Shown: in pieces, positions 30,401 through 39,547 of the stretch
How the letters are laid out: each line of letters starts with the position of its first letter
Numbering within the stretch: the first letter of the stretch is position 1
Origin: Dacryopinax spathularia
Taxonomy: Eukaryota > Basidiomycota > Dacrymycetes > Dacrymycetales > Dacrymycetaceae
Direction: 5' to 3'
NCBI GenBank assembly: GCA_037974965.1
Contig: JBBPFI010000005.1
Location: forward strand, 930,001-994,000
Length of the DNA: 64,000 nt
Position numbers and translations under genes: made by a program
Notes under the pieces: generated by a model
Database searches by the model: none
Seen by the model: only the letters and a program-made list of their open reading frames with translations
What the model was told of the DNA's origin: nothing

Positions 30401-30883
30401 TTACCGCAAGCAACCGCCGTCCACGTCTGCTGCCATGGTCAGCATGGGTGGACGAACCCGTACGACTCTCAACTCATGCTTCAAGATGGTCCGGTGACGT
30501 TGCGGGCGCTCTCCAAACAGAGCCGCAAATTCACAGATCTTGCTTTTCTTTCCGCTTGCCACAGTGCCCGACTGGATCCCCGCGCGCTGGAATCCGTACA
30601 TCTCGCATCTGGAATGAACTTGGCTGGGTCGAGCAGCGTCGTAGTCACGATGTGGAGTATCGCCGACATGGTGGGTAGAGATGAGGTCCATAATGAGCCT
30701 TTGGCTGATCATGCGCAGGATGCACCCGTTGCAGTCAAAGCAGTCTACTCACATATGGCAAAGAATAGCCGATCGTCTCAACCGCGGGTCGCAGCAGAAG
30801 CTGTTCATCAGGCTGTACAGGAACTGCGGCGAAAGAAGGTACCTGCAATACGGTGGGTGCCCTTCATGCACCTCGGGATATAG
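27467..30883 (+). CDS. TPR-CHAT protein, copy 2 (caspase-like)
   Basis: Two exons, 27467-30670 and 30719-30883, with a 48-nt intron. The product is 1122 aa. The start MESEEAAQLLASAELAKSRY matches copy 1 from its second Met. About 700 residues of TPR-like repeats are followed by a CHAT domain with VHVCCHGQHGW (His near 990) and FLSACHSAR (Cys near 1031), then SGMNLAGSSSVVVTMWSIAD. The last exon encodes VAAEAVHQAVQELRRKKVPA and WVPFMHLGI. Both last exons (here and in copy 1) are exactly 165 nt, and the intron follows the same codon (SIAD-C/M), so the two genes share ancestry and structure. The intron is a multiple of three with no stop, so retention would add 16 residues between the catalytic core and the C-terminus. 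An active peptidase is plausible; substrate and pathway are unknown. Confidence 0.85.
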   Translation: MESEEAAQLLASAELAKSRYERTMQRTDLDLARSSYERLISGLHPDDRDLPSHKSALVEVLLMLGEYTDDIGYVLRAVQLAREVLDATAAEDATRIDRLTLLATALDDQSCKQPKKETALSALQYRDSALALVDEEHPQRASLVAARGRTIRLLVNHAGSHAEQLERARESVIIHEDALKHPAQNDEERAVILHGYARSLINFNERAPPEERRWEDAVFRAHESVRLTPAQHYKRYRRCGVLGMAYVLRHLAGDRSDLDGLELARQSFAEAISCVPQAHHAWRVHMLNLSNVLVDRHEACGSFADLQDGIAILRALVITLPENHPHRSARLHGLGQALFQSFLNRGLPGLLDESIECLQSAYQNGAPSQAHQKPELGHMLLERYFHRHDPSDLDKAVQAFESLLQSSLPPRRRHRSLANLANVLTIRYSVRRDTEDLERAHQYYEEVIQVREPHELGDISQVLNAYGLSVQSRYRYQHQAVDLQKSAELFQKAVDTAWTEHPRLAAYYRNLGTAQRRLHSLASSSTLLDDSITSLRKAVHLTPPRDPLSAKHKFELALALNTQFKLKSDSRDLIEASALLRTASVDTGSFVMDRWNAARERATLLHAHPIGKQAALESYELAISLLPRIACFGVDEEVRYEMAQNWVRLGSDAAACAISLSKPELAVEFLENSRSVLWSQLFQITKDLQDIRRIAPALVDELAAVEKALELNMRAPFYILSDGKESHALYEEQLSRARRRLLERRERLHEQIRRIAGGRKLFGWTTYRELRPALTVGPVVLLNVSLHRCDGIMMGKDHSLRVFPLASARSELLERWSRQLTSILQQSRDRTTTSFADRHVCQLLEMLWRDVGSPLWQAMKPMTREGELLRTWLMPTGGLASLPIHAAMTSKPVPFGIRIQDFMIPSYIPTLSALIRGQEEITAPSSFDLLAVGCPNTPGQKPLPSWKEEKEMIYEVFPKQSVTILEGEEATIQNFFAALPQATAVHVCCHGQHGWTNPYDSQLMLQDGPVTLRALSKQSRKFTDLAFLSACHSARLDPRALESVHLASGMNLAGSSSVVVTMWSIADMVGRDEVHNEPLADHAQDAPVAVKAVYSHMAKNSRSSQPRVAAEAVHQAVQELRRKKVPAIRWVPFMHLGI

Positions 30884-31681
30884 ACGTGTCTTCGTCATTT
30901 AGACGCTCCGAATCGGTCGTACAACCGGTAAGATTGCATAAGGGAGTATAGGGCAAATAGCGGGATCCCTTTCGACATCAAGGCGAGTGCATCCCAGTAG
31001 GTAGAATCATGGTCAAGCTGAGCTGAGCGTTCCGCTGATAGATGTTTGCTCGACGACAATAGAAACTCAAAAGATCATCGTAGATAAGATGATGTTCTTC
31101 AGTGCCTACTCTCCTCTGTGATCGCATCCCTTCACCCTGCCTACTTTGCACTCGGACTTGAAGGAGCGGTCTATCGGTTATTTTTGGGCGTGGCCGTTCA
31201 TCCACATCGGCATTAATGTTCATGGACCAGGATCGCAGGGCTTTTCTTTTCTCGTTTGTTCACACGATTTATATTTCTCTGCATATTTATCTGTGTACCG
31301 CTTGCAGATAGAGATCTGCAATGAGAATCGCGAATGCTTCATTGACCTCCCAACCAGCATCTGATAAACAAGGTCCGGTCAAAAAGGCAATCGGCCGAAA
31401 CGCGGACCTGATCGGGACGCGTCTACGGTGGGCATGAAGTGACAGGCCTACACGGGTCCCTTCCTGCTTCCGTCCACGCGTTCCGAGGACCCCATGGACG
31501 TCAATTTACGGCGTTTAAATTGAATCTCAAATAACCCATTGGCGCCTACAAGGTATCTCACGCACCTCAACATTGACAACCTCCTGTTTCCTACTCCTCG
31601 ACAAGCCAGACAACTGCCTCAATCAACGCGCAGTACTCCATCCAGCTGACCGTCCCCATCAGGCAGTTCCCTTGTGTGGTT
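30884..31681. other. Intergenic between TPR-CHAT copy 2 and gene D
   Basis: About 800 nt, AT-richer than the flanks, with no supported gene or repeat. It should carry the TPR-CHAT terminator and the gene D promoter. Confidence 0.4.
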
Positions 31682-34600
31682 ATGGCGCCAGATCACTACC
31701 CAAGATCCAGCCGATATCAAGGCTCTTCTTCGTATGAGCCTTTGACCTACAGCTCTGACCTGTACACGTCTGGGCCGGATCTCGCTCTTCAAGATGATTA
31801 TGCTGAAGGATCATGGTCGGCTGGTCCATCTGCAACTGTCGAAGACGTACACCAGACTACGCATCGTGCTGCGAACAACCCTTTCAATTCACATATTCCC
31901 CATCCCGGCCTTGAGCACTTCGACACGAAATCCGTCAATTACGGCTCTCATCAATACGCTTCTCGCTCTTATCCATCTCTACAAGTCAGTCAGGCTGCGC
32001 GATCAGGGTCAAACAGCTCTTCTGTGACCGCCAACAACCGCAACCAGGCTCCGTATCGTACCATGGACGGCACCAACCCCTCATATATGCGCAGCACTTC
32101 ACCTTCACTTGCTGACTATATGAACCATCGCTCGACACATTCTAGTTCTCGCACAGACTTAGCCCCTCAAGACGAGCATGCTGAAGGATCGTCGAGCAGT
32201 GCTTCATATGTGACCGCCGTAAGCCGCACTAAACCTTCGTTTCGTGACTCGGACGCGTCTGCGCCAGCGTATATGCAACGCTCTGTTCCTAGGCACGGCA
32301 AAGCTAGAAGTTATCAGTCCCATTATCCCACGTTTCGGTCACACTCGCCCGCTCAATACGTTCACGCTGAGAGCTCACCGACCAGCGCCTATGAGACCGC
32401 CGAAAACGTCTGTAAACCTTCGTATCCTGCCTCGGACGCGTGTGCACCCCCGTATATGCACCGACCTAATGCTCAGCGAGACGAGTCTAGAAGACAGCCG
32501 CCAAGTTATGCCACTTGGCGCTCAGACTCGACCGCTCAAAACGATCATCGTGGGAGATCATCGGCGAGTCCTTCTTATGGAACCGCCGAGAACCGCCGAG
32601 AACCTTCTCATCCTGCGGTCAACCTGGGTGTCTCTCAGAACACAGAGCACCATGAGGAGGGTGAACCCGCTGCTCACCTATATCCAGCGAGTACGTTGAC
32701 CCTTCCCACCATCAACGCGGTCTAACACCCTTCCAGGCTCTAGGAAGCCTGCACAACATATTGCAGGACGCTTTCCCCCGACGAATGTGGGACACCTTCG
32801 GACCAACAGCCCCTCAAATTACCTATCCGTCTCTAGTAAGCGGCCCTCTCTTTCAGTCAAGACAATTGCTAAGTAAGTCGAAGCTTATCCAAAACTCGGG
32901 CAATCGTCCACGAGTGCCCGTCAACGAGGAAAAAGCGCCGTCGATCTGGGCGGCCTTTCCGGGTATCGGCTGCTTCACGAACAAAGACAACGCGAGCCTT
33001 GTAATGCACTCCATTTATACACCGTGTCTCGTATGCTCATCATTCTCGTTCTCTAGCCGGTGCCCTGATCCCAGACAAAGCAATGCCGTCGAACAGCACA
33101 GCTTCGATGCCCCGTCCTGATACTCCCCATCCCTTTACAGCGAATCAACCCGCCTCGGACCAATGTATGTTCTCGTTTTGTACGTGTGCTTACAATTCTA
33201 GGCGCTCACTGCTGGTCCATTCGTAGACTCTTCCGTTATGCCTCGTAGAATAGTAGCCAGCTTTCCTTCCCACAAGACAACGGTGCCTATACCGGAATAC
33301 GGAACACCTAATTCCGAAACGACCGCCTCGGCCCACGGAGTTGAGCTGTCGTCTGTTCACAGCCCCAGCATCACCCATAAACCAACAGCTTCCTCTGTCA
33401 GTACAGTCTCCCGTACGAGTGAAGCCGAACCCGCCGAGGATGCTGCATCCTTGGTCAATTCAACACCTCCGTCTCGTATCACAATTCCTGCTATTCGTCC
33501 GGAACAGGACGTGAAATCAGCTGAGCTCGGGGAATGTGCTTGGCCCGAGATGCCCATGAACTGTGATAGCACTACTCCACCTACTCCACCAGGACTGGAC
33601 ACCCAGGCCCACGTACCGATCCATTCGCAAGATGTTGCACAACCAGATTTGCGCTCCACGTTGTCGTCCTCGACATCACCCCTGGACATTGAGTCGTTTG
33701 AACGGGATCTACGCGAGTCCTTTGGCAAGTTCCTAGGCACTGGAGCGCGGTGTCTAAGCTGGAACGATCGTAGTAAGCCCTTCCCTTACTGATCTTGTGG
33801 ATCCAGCCTAAGACCGTTGTGGAAAGGTCGACTGCTAGGCACCGCCCTGGAAACAATACTCGCAGTCGACGGAGCAGAGTCTCCCCATGCAGGGTCACCC
33901 ATGGAGGACAACCTTCCAGCCGAAATGGATGAACTCTTGCACCGCCTTAAATCTGGACATATGGGACTGGCGAGAGTCTCTTTGAAGCCAAACAGCCAAG
34001 AAGCCTGGCAAACGGTTGATAACGAGCAGACACCTCGCGTGTCCACTGAAGATGCCGCTCAGTCGTCGGCGAGCAGCCCGCTGGACCCCGGCCCTATGCA
34101 TACCACGTCTCTCTTACGCTATGAAGAGAGAACTCCTTCTTCGGATCCCACCATTCGTTGCCCCGCCGAGGCAGGCCATACCGGCTTGCAACGATCCCTG
34201 CAGGATGATCTTCCTCTCGAGCCGGCGGCAGATCTCCTTGATCCATCGGGTCAAACCTCGCCTTGTGTATCTTCCTCTTCAGCACTCGTCGCATACAATC
34301 GTCCAGGTGCTGCCGGTGACGCAACGATAGCGCTTCATACGCCAGCTGTTACTCGCTTGCCGCCGTCCACGTCGGTAAACGACCGATCATCTCCGAATAA
34401 ACTGGGAGATGATAACATGTCATTGAGCAGGCAAGCGCTGCCCGCGTTGGCAGTCTCCACGTTAAGGGGGACGTGGATCCCCCCTTCCATGCCCCTCAAG
34501 GCGACCTCCCCCGTTGACCAGTTTGGTGCCACATCGCACTACAACCTACCTCAGCCGCGCCCAGGTAACGAGGGTATTCCAGCTTCGTCGACAACGCCTC

Positions 34601-36829
34601 CTGGATCTCCTCAACCACGACTCGTCCACCAGCACAAACTTCGTGAGAATTCGCCTCACATCGCTGATAACCTTGCCCCTGATCCGGGGATGATTTCTCA
34701 AGAGAACCCTCCGCAAGCTCCCGCTGTTGCCTCCGTTGATGATTCTTCTCCTCAAAATGCCACGGTCGTCTCCCGGGACGATGCCTCTCATGGTATAGTA
34801 CCCTGTGACGATGCCCATGCCGTACCCCGTGCGGGGTTTTCAAGGTTGGCCGAGTTTGGAGAACGAAAGGCGACCCTTGACGGAGTGGAGATCGTGCTCT
34901 GGGGAACTGGCACATATTCCGCTGACATGTGGGAGGAGTATCCTCCAGATCCCACAATCGGGGACCGATGGCCGGATCGTCCTGAGGTTTATCTCAATCG
35001 AGATACGAATAGCCATCTCCTTCGCCCGGACCTTAAGGAGTTCATGGGTGGGTCAATTCCTCCTGAGGCTCGTTCTTCTCTTACACCGGCTCGTAGCGAA
35101 GTCGCCTCTGGGAGGGTGGGTCCATTGGAAAGAGTTCGCGGCTGCTCTCCGCATCCGGCGATGCAAGATCATTGGATTCAGCCGCCTCCTTCCCTTGCCT
35201 GGAGCAAACGTTCATCCGTATCAAATGCAAAGCGTACAGGTGTGGATCATGGTCCGCAATATATGGGAACGTAGAATGTGTATTGTCCGGCTTACTGCAG
35301 GTAAGCCATTTCATACTACTCGGGTCTGCATTGACATGTGGAGTGTCGTAGAGGAGGAGAAACAGTCGGATCCACCTCTGCTCCAATATGAAGATGACGG
35401 CCCTGTTTTACGAGTTTCGGACATCAAGCAACTCATGCCAGAGTCCACCGTGTATGATCGCGTCGTTGTCAAGCATTGGACTCAACCCGCCGAACCTCCC
35501 GACTGGCATGACTTTTATATCCTGAGTAAGCTACCCAAGAAAGATCGCAAGCGCAAGAGAAGCAAGACGCATGCGTCAGAACCATGTGATCCAGCCGATG
35601 GATCCGGGACGAGATCTTCCAGTACCTCTAATTCGCCAAGTCAGCCTATGACGATACGCAAGGCTGGGAAGCGCAGGCAGAGGAATGGAAACAGCTCGGC
35701 TGATGATGGGCAAGCTGGTGAACCATCGCACCTGACCAAGAAGGCCCGCAAGCGCAAGAGGAGACAGAGCGACGCCCCAGACAAAGGCATTCAAGGCAAT
35801 GACTCCGCTGCTGGTCTCGCCGGTCCCTCTAATTTGCCTAGTCAGCCTACAACCGGAACGCGGGGTAGTAAACGTACACGAGACAAGTCACGCCTGGGCG
35901 GGGAGGCCGACAAATGCACCACAGGATCTGTTGTTGCTTCAGTTTCCCGTACTCAGCCTACGACGGGAACGACGGCCGGAAAACGTCCCCGGAACAAATC
36001 GAGCCCAAAGGAGCAACCCAGTGGCGCAGCCATCATGCCCACTCATGCTCCCGAACCAGCTGATGAGTCCCCTCTAGATACTTCCTCCTCTGCCGATGCG
36101 ATTTCACCGCGCACATCGAGCAACTTCCCGGCCAAGTCGCCTCCGGATGGCACCTCCGAGTCCGGCAAATCGCCTTCTTCATCGCGTCCTCGCACCCGTG
36201 CTCGCGTACTGGAGGAAGCCAGAGAAGGAAGGTTAGCCCAAACGAAACTTCTGCCTGGACCTTCTCGTTCCGCGCTCGCCAAGAAGCCTTCCGCAGCAGA
36301 GGTGTCAACAACTCGAAAACCCTCTTTCGTCCACTTCAGCTCTCCGGCTCAAAGCTCGGACCCTGTTTCCTCAAGCTCCGATGGATCTCCTTCGACGTCT
36401 AACTCTGAGCTCACATCAGACATGCAGGTCGACCAGGAGTCTTCCAGGGGGTCGTCCGCAGCGCCCGTCCTTGGTAAGCGCGCTCGTCCGCCTGCACGAC
36501 CGTCGGGTGAAGATACGACACACACTGCCAAGAAACCTAGGCCCGTTAGCCTTCAGGTTGCACCTCGTAAACCATACATCCCTATTGACGAAGAGTTTGA
36601 CCCCCACTCGGAAGATTTCCACGATACCTTCTTGCATTGGTGGAATTCGCGGTGGGAAGGAGCCAGCGTCCTTGTGTTACCGGATCTGCACGAAACGCTC
36701 AGGGCTATGGTCTATTTCGTGGACGATTTCACATCCAAGAACCCTAATCACCAGTGGGTGGTCCAAGGCTGGGCGCATCTTGAAGACGTCTACCAAGAGT
36801 ACGAGAAGTCCTTGCCGCAATCAGAGTGA
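31682..36829 (+). CDS. Unrecognised gene D: Ser/Pro-rich protein with family D/E core
   Basis: I do not recognise this family. The ATG at 31682 (MAPDHYPRSS) opens a Ser/Tyr/Pro-rich, disordered-looking 5' region. Its exon joins (about 32690-33815) are tentative; one plausible intron is 33737-33793. The well-supported part is one exon ending at 35047, then 35097-35300, then 35352-36829, with introns of 49 and 51 nt. These encode a conserved core: DGVEIVLWGTGTYSADMWEE, RPEVYLNRDTNSHLLRPDL, then SPLGGWVHWKEFAAALRIRR and NVHPYQMQSVQVWIMVRNIW. After the core come clusters of Lys/Arg (KKDRKRKRSK, KKARKRKRRQ) that could be nuclear signals. A long Ser/Pro/Thr tail follows, then an ordered acidic C-terminus (FHDTFLHWWNSRWEG). 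Gene E at 44.9 kb is a shorter paralogue in inverted orientation. Function unknown. Confidence 0.6.
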
Positions 36830-37584
36830 CGAAGATCGAATGAGATGGCGAGGTGCCACCACATAATGTACGTGGCTGCGCAGGGAGTATGGCCGTTTTC
36901 AATGCCTTCTCAACGCCTTTTCCATGCCGTTGGCAGCATAGATTGTGCGGTAACACTTGCTATCGCGGTTTGTCCTTTCTCTGTCAAGATGCCAACCTCG
37001 GCCCCTGGACGTCTAATTCAGTTGCTCCTACGCTCTCTCATACGGTAGCATCATTTCCCTTCATGTGAATGAGTGAGCATACAATAGTCTAGCGCTGCTA
37101 GGAAGCCACACTTGAAAGTTCGCGTTATTGCCACGGTCTAGTCACTGGCAGGGATCTATACAAAGCTCCCTCGTCGGTAGCTGGAGGGGAGGCGGATCAC
37201 TCATGAATCGTGCATGTCGTTCGCAAAATGATAAAATTACAGCATACAATCGGGGCGTGATCCGGTATGGTGCAGCACTAACCTTGATTGTGGTTTTATC
37301 TCCAGCGTTATAGCAGAAGTCGCATGGCAGAGTGGGCTTGTGATTCTGATATGGCTCAACACGATAGATCAGGTTGTGGCTGCGGCCTGCAACTGGAAGA
37401 TCTGGCCCTCGATTGGGGAACGGGCACTCGTGGCTGCTCGTACTGCACACGCCCTTGCACAGTCAACAAATATCCGAACATCGCTCATCAGGAGAAACCG
37501 CCTTCACAGTGTTGGACTCGGACATCTCGCAGGTTCAACGCCTCCGACTGACGCGTACAGTGCACCCCATATTCCTTAGTCCTC
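36830..37584. other. Spacer between gene D and the 76-bp array
   Basis: 750 nt with no supported coding region. Short overlapping frames around 37128-37450 are not conserved with anything else in the window. Confidence 0.35.
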
Positions 37585-37655
37585 GACTGCTGCCTCGAAA
37601 ACTGGCACTTATCTCAGTGGACGAATGATTCCACCCAGTATCCGACATCCCATTG

Positions 37656-37900
37656 TGCTCGAGGTAAGCTACGCGGATCGGTACGGCGTGCGAATGACGC
37701 GTACACACCCACACCTAGACTGGAGCTGTGACTGGGCAAAGCCTCTCTGTGTGTCATCGCGTACGGGTAGTTTGGATGCGGGCAGAGCATAGAGCCAGGG
37801 CGGCCAAAGCGGTTGAACGGGCAGACGGGTATGCTGACACTCGTCTTACAGCAGGTCTACAAGAGCTCACATAGACTGTGGGACATCCTGTAGAGCTCAA
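37656..37900 (+). repeat. Long interspersed repeat block, copy 1
   Basis: This block of about 245 bp interrupts the 76-bp array. It starts at GTGCTCGAGGTAA and includes CGTACGGGTAGTTTGG and GGCCAAAGCGGTTGAACGG. A second copy lies at 38074-38320. The two copies differ by scattered substitutions and small indels, so they are older than the homogenised dimers downstream. Confidence 0.75.
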
Positions 37901-38073
37901 ACGCTCCCTCCAGAGCCGGCACTTACATCAGTGGACCGAAGCGCCCACACAGCACTCGACATCCGGTAGTGCTCGACTGCTTCCCCGAGAATGGTTACAT
38001 CCCATAGTGCTCGACTGCCCCGCCGTAGACCGGTACTTACCTCAGAGTAGTGACACTCCCACCCAGCTCCGGA

Positions 38074-38320
38074 CATCTCACGGTGCTCGAGGTAACCTAC
38101 GCTCTGGTGGCTGAAGAACAAGTACACGCCCCGACCTACCTTCAAGCTGCGACTGGGAAGAGCCTCTCCGAGTGTCATCACGTACGGGTAGTTTGGCTGC
38201 AGGCAGAGCGTAGAGCTGGAGTGGCCAAAGCGGTTGAACGGACAGACAGGTACGCTGGCACCGTCTTACACCAGGGTCTGCAAAGAGCTGATAGAGTGTG
38301 AGACATCCTGCAGTGGTCGG
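38074..38320 (+). repeat. Long interspersed repeat block, copy 2
   Basis: Second copy of the block at 37656-37900, in the same orientation and at the same place relative to neighbouring 76-bp monomers. Together they suggest an older unit of about 420 bp: one long block plus two or three monomers. Confidence 0.75.
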
Positions 38321-39175
38321 TCGACTGCTCCCTCGAAGACCGGTACTTACCTCAGTGGACCGATGTGCCCACACAGCACCCGACATCCCGCACTGCTGGG
38401 CTTGTCCCTTGAAGACCGTCGCTTACCTCAATGGACCAAGGCGCCCGCCCACACAGTACCCGACATCCTGTAGTGCCCGACCCCTCTCTCGACGACTGGC
38501 ACTTACCTCAATGGAACGAGGCGCACACACAGCACCTGACATCCCGCAGTGCTCGGCTTCTCCCTTGAAGACCGTCGCTTACCTCAATGGACCAAGGCGC
38601 CCGCCCACACAGTACCCGACATCCTGTAGTGCCCGACCCCTCTCTCGACGACTGGCACTTACCTCAATGGAACGAGGCGCACACACAGCACCTGACATCC
38701 CGCAGTGCTCGGCTTCTCCCTTGAAGACCGTCGCTTACCTCAGTGGATCAAGGCGCCCACACAGTACCCGACATCCTGTAGTGCCCGACCCCTCTCTCGA
38801 CGACTGGCACTTACCTCAATGGAACGAGGCGCACACACAGCACCTGACATCCCGCAGTGCTCGGCTTCTCCCTTGAAGACCGTCGCTTACCTCAGTGGAT
38901 CAAGGCGCCCACACAGTACCCGACATCCTGTAGTGCCCGACCCCTCTCTCGACGACTGGCACTTACCTCAATGGAACGAGGCGCACACACAGCACCTGAC
39001 ATCCCGCAGTGCTCGGCTTCTCCCTTGAAAACCGTCGCTTACCTCAGTGGATCAAGGCGCCCACACAGTACCCGACATCCTGTAGTACTCGACTGCTCCC
39101 TCGAAGACCGCTACTTACATCAGTGGACGAATGCGCCTACACAGCACGGCACGTCCCACAATGCTTGACTCCTCC

Positions 39176-39547
39176 CGCGAATAGCGACACATTGTACGTT
39201 CCATGGGCACACCCAACTGGTACAACGTCTTGAGATGCCTGGGAGTGCGTCAAGTGAGCTGAATCCATGCGTCGTAGGACGCCCGAGTATAACTGAGCCG
39301 AGACGAGGTGGTAGGAGCCATCGTTCGAGCGAGGTCATCAAACTGCATTGCCGAGGGACTTCTGGAGGACGTAGGAGAGACGGCCGCAAGACTCAGCCGG
39401 CATAGACTTGGCGACGAGCGAGGATGTGAGAGGAAGTAGAATCTATATATGGCGGGGCCAAAGAGCAAGGACGCGCCAAGGGCAAACTTCTTATGATGAT
39501 GTACCGGCTAAAGCGGCAGTTTGACAGAAGGTACAATATAATGACGA
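39176..39547. other. Spacer right of the satellite
   Basis: 370 nt with no supported gene. It lies downstream of gene F (minus) and probably holds its terminator. Confidence 0.35.

Larger units (their letters stand above)
37585..39175. repeat. 76-bp tandem repeat array with 152-bp higher-order unit
   Basis: The array is built of monomers of about 76 bp containing the core CTTACCTCAGTGGA and ending near CCCGACATCC. From about 38325 to 39170 roughly eleven monomers run without a break. Two monomer types alternate (one starting GTGCTCGGCTTCTCC, the other GTGCCCGACCCCTC), so the pattern repeats every 152 bp; identical frames start at 38705, 38857 and 39009. The 152-bp units are nearly identical, which points to recent expansion or gene conversion. 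More diverged monomers lie at 37585-37660 and 37895-38073. Because 152 is not a multiple of three, the open frames across it are a by-product. On the minus strand each monomer carries a TGAGGTAAG-type splice-donor consensus. Confidence 0.85.

Noticed and set aside
38298-39233. Open frames of 60-190 codons across the satellite
   Set aside because: The same peptide recurs in shifted frames because the unit is 152 bp; a repeat by-product, not a repeat protein gene.
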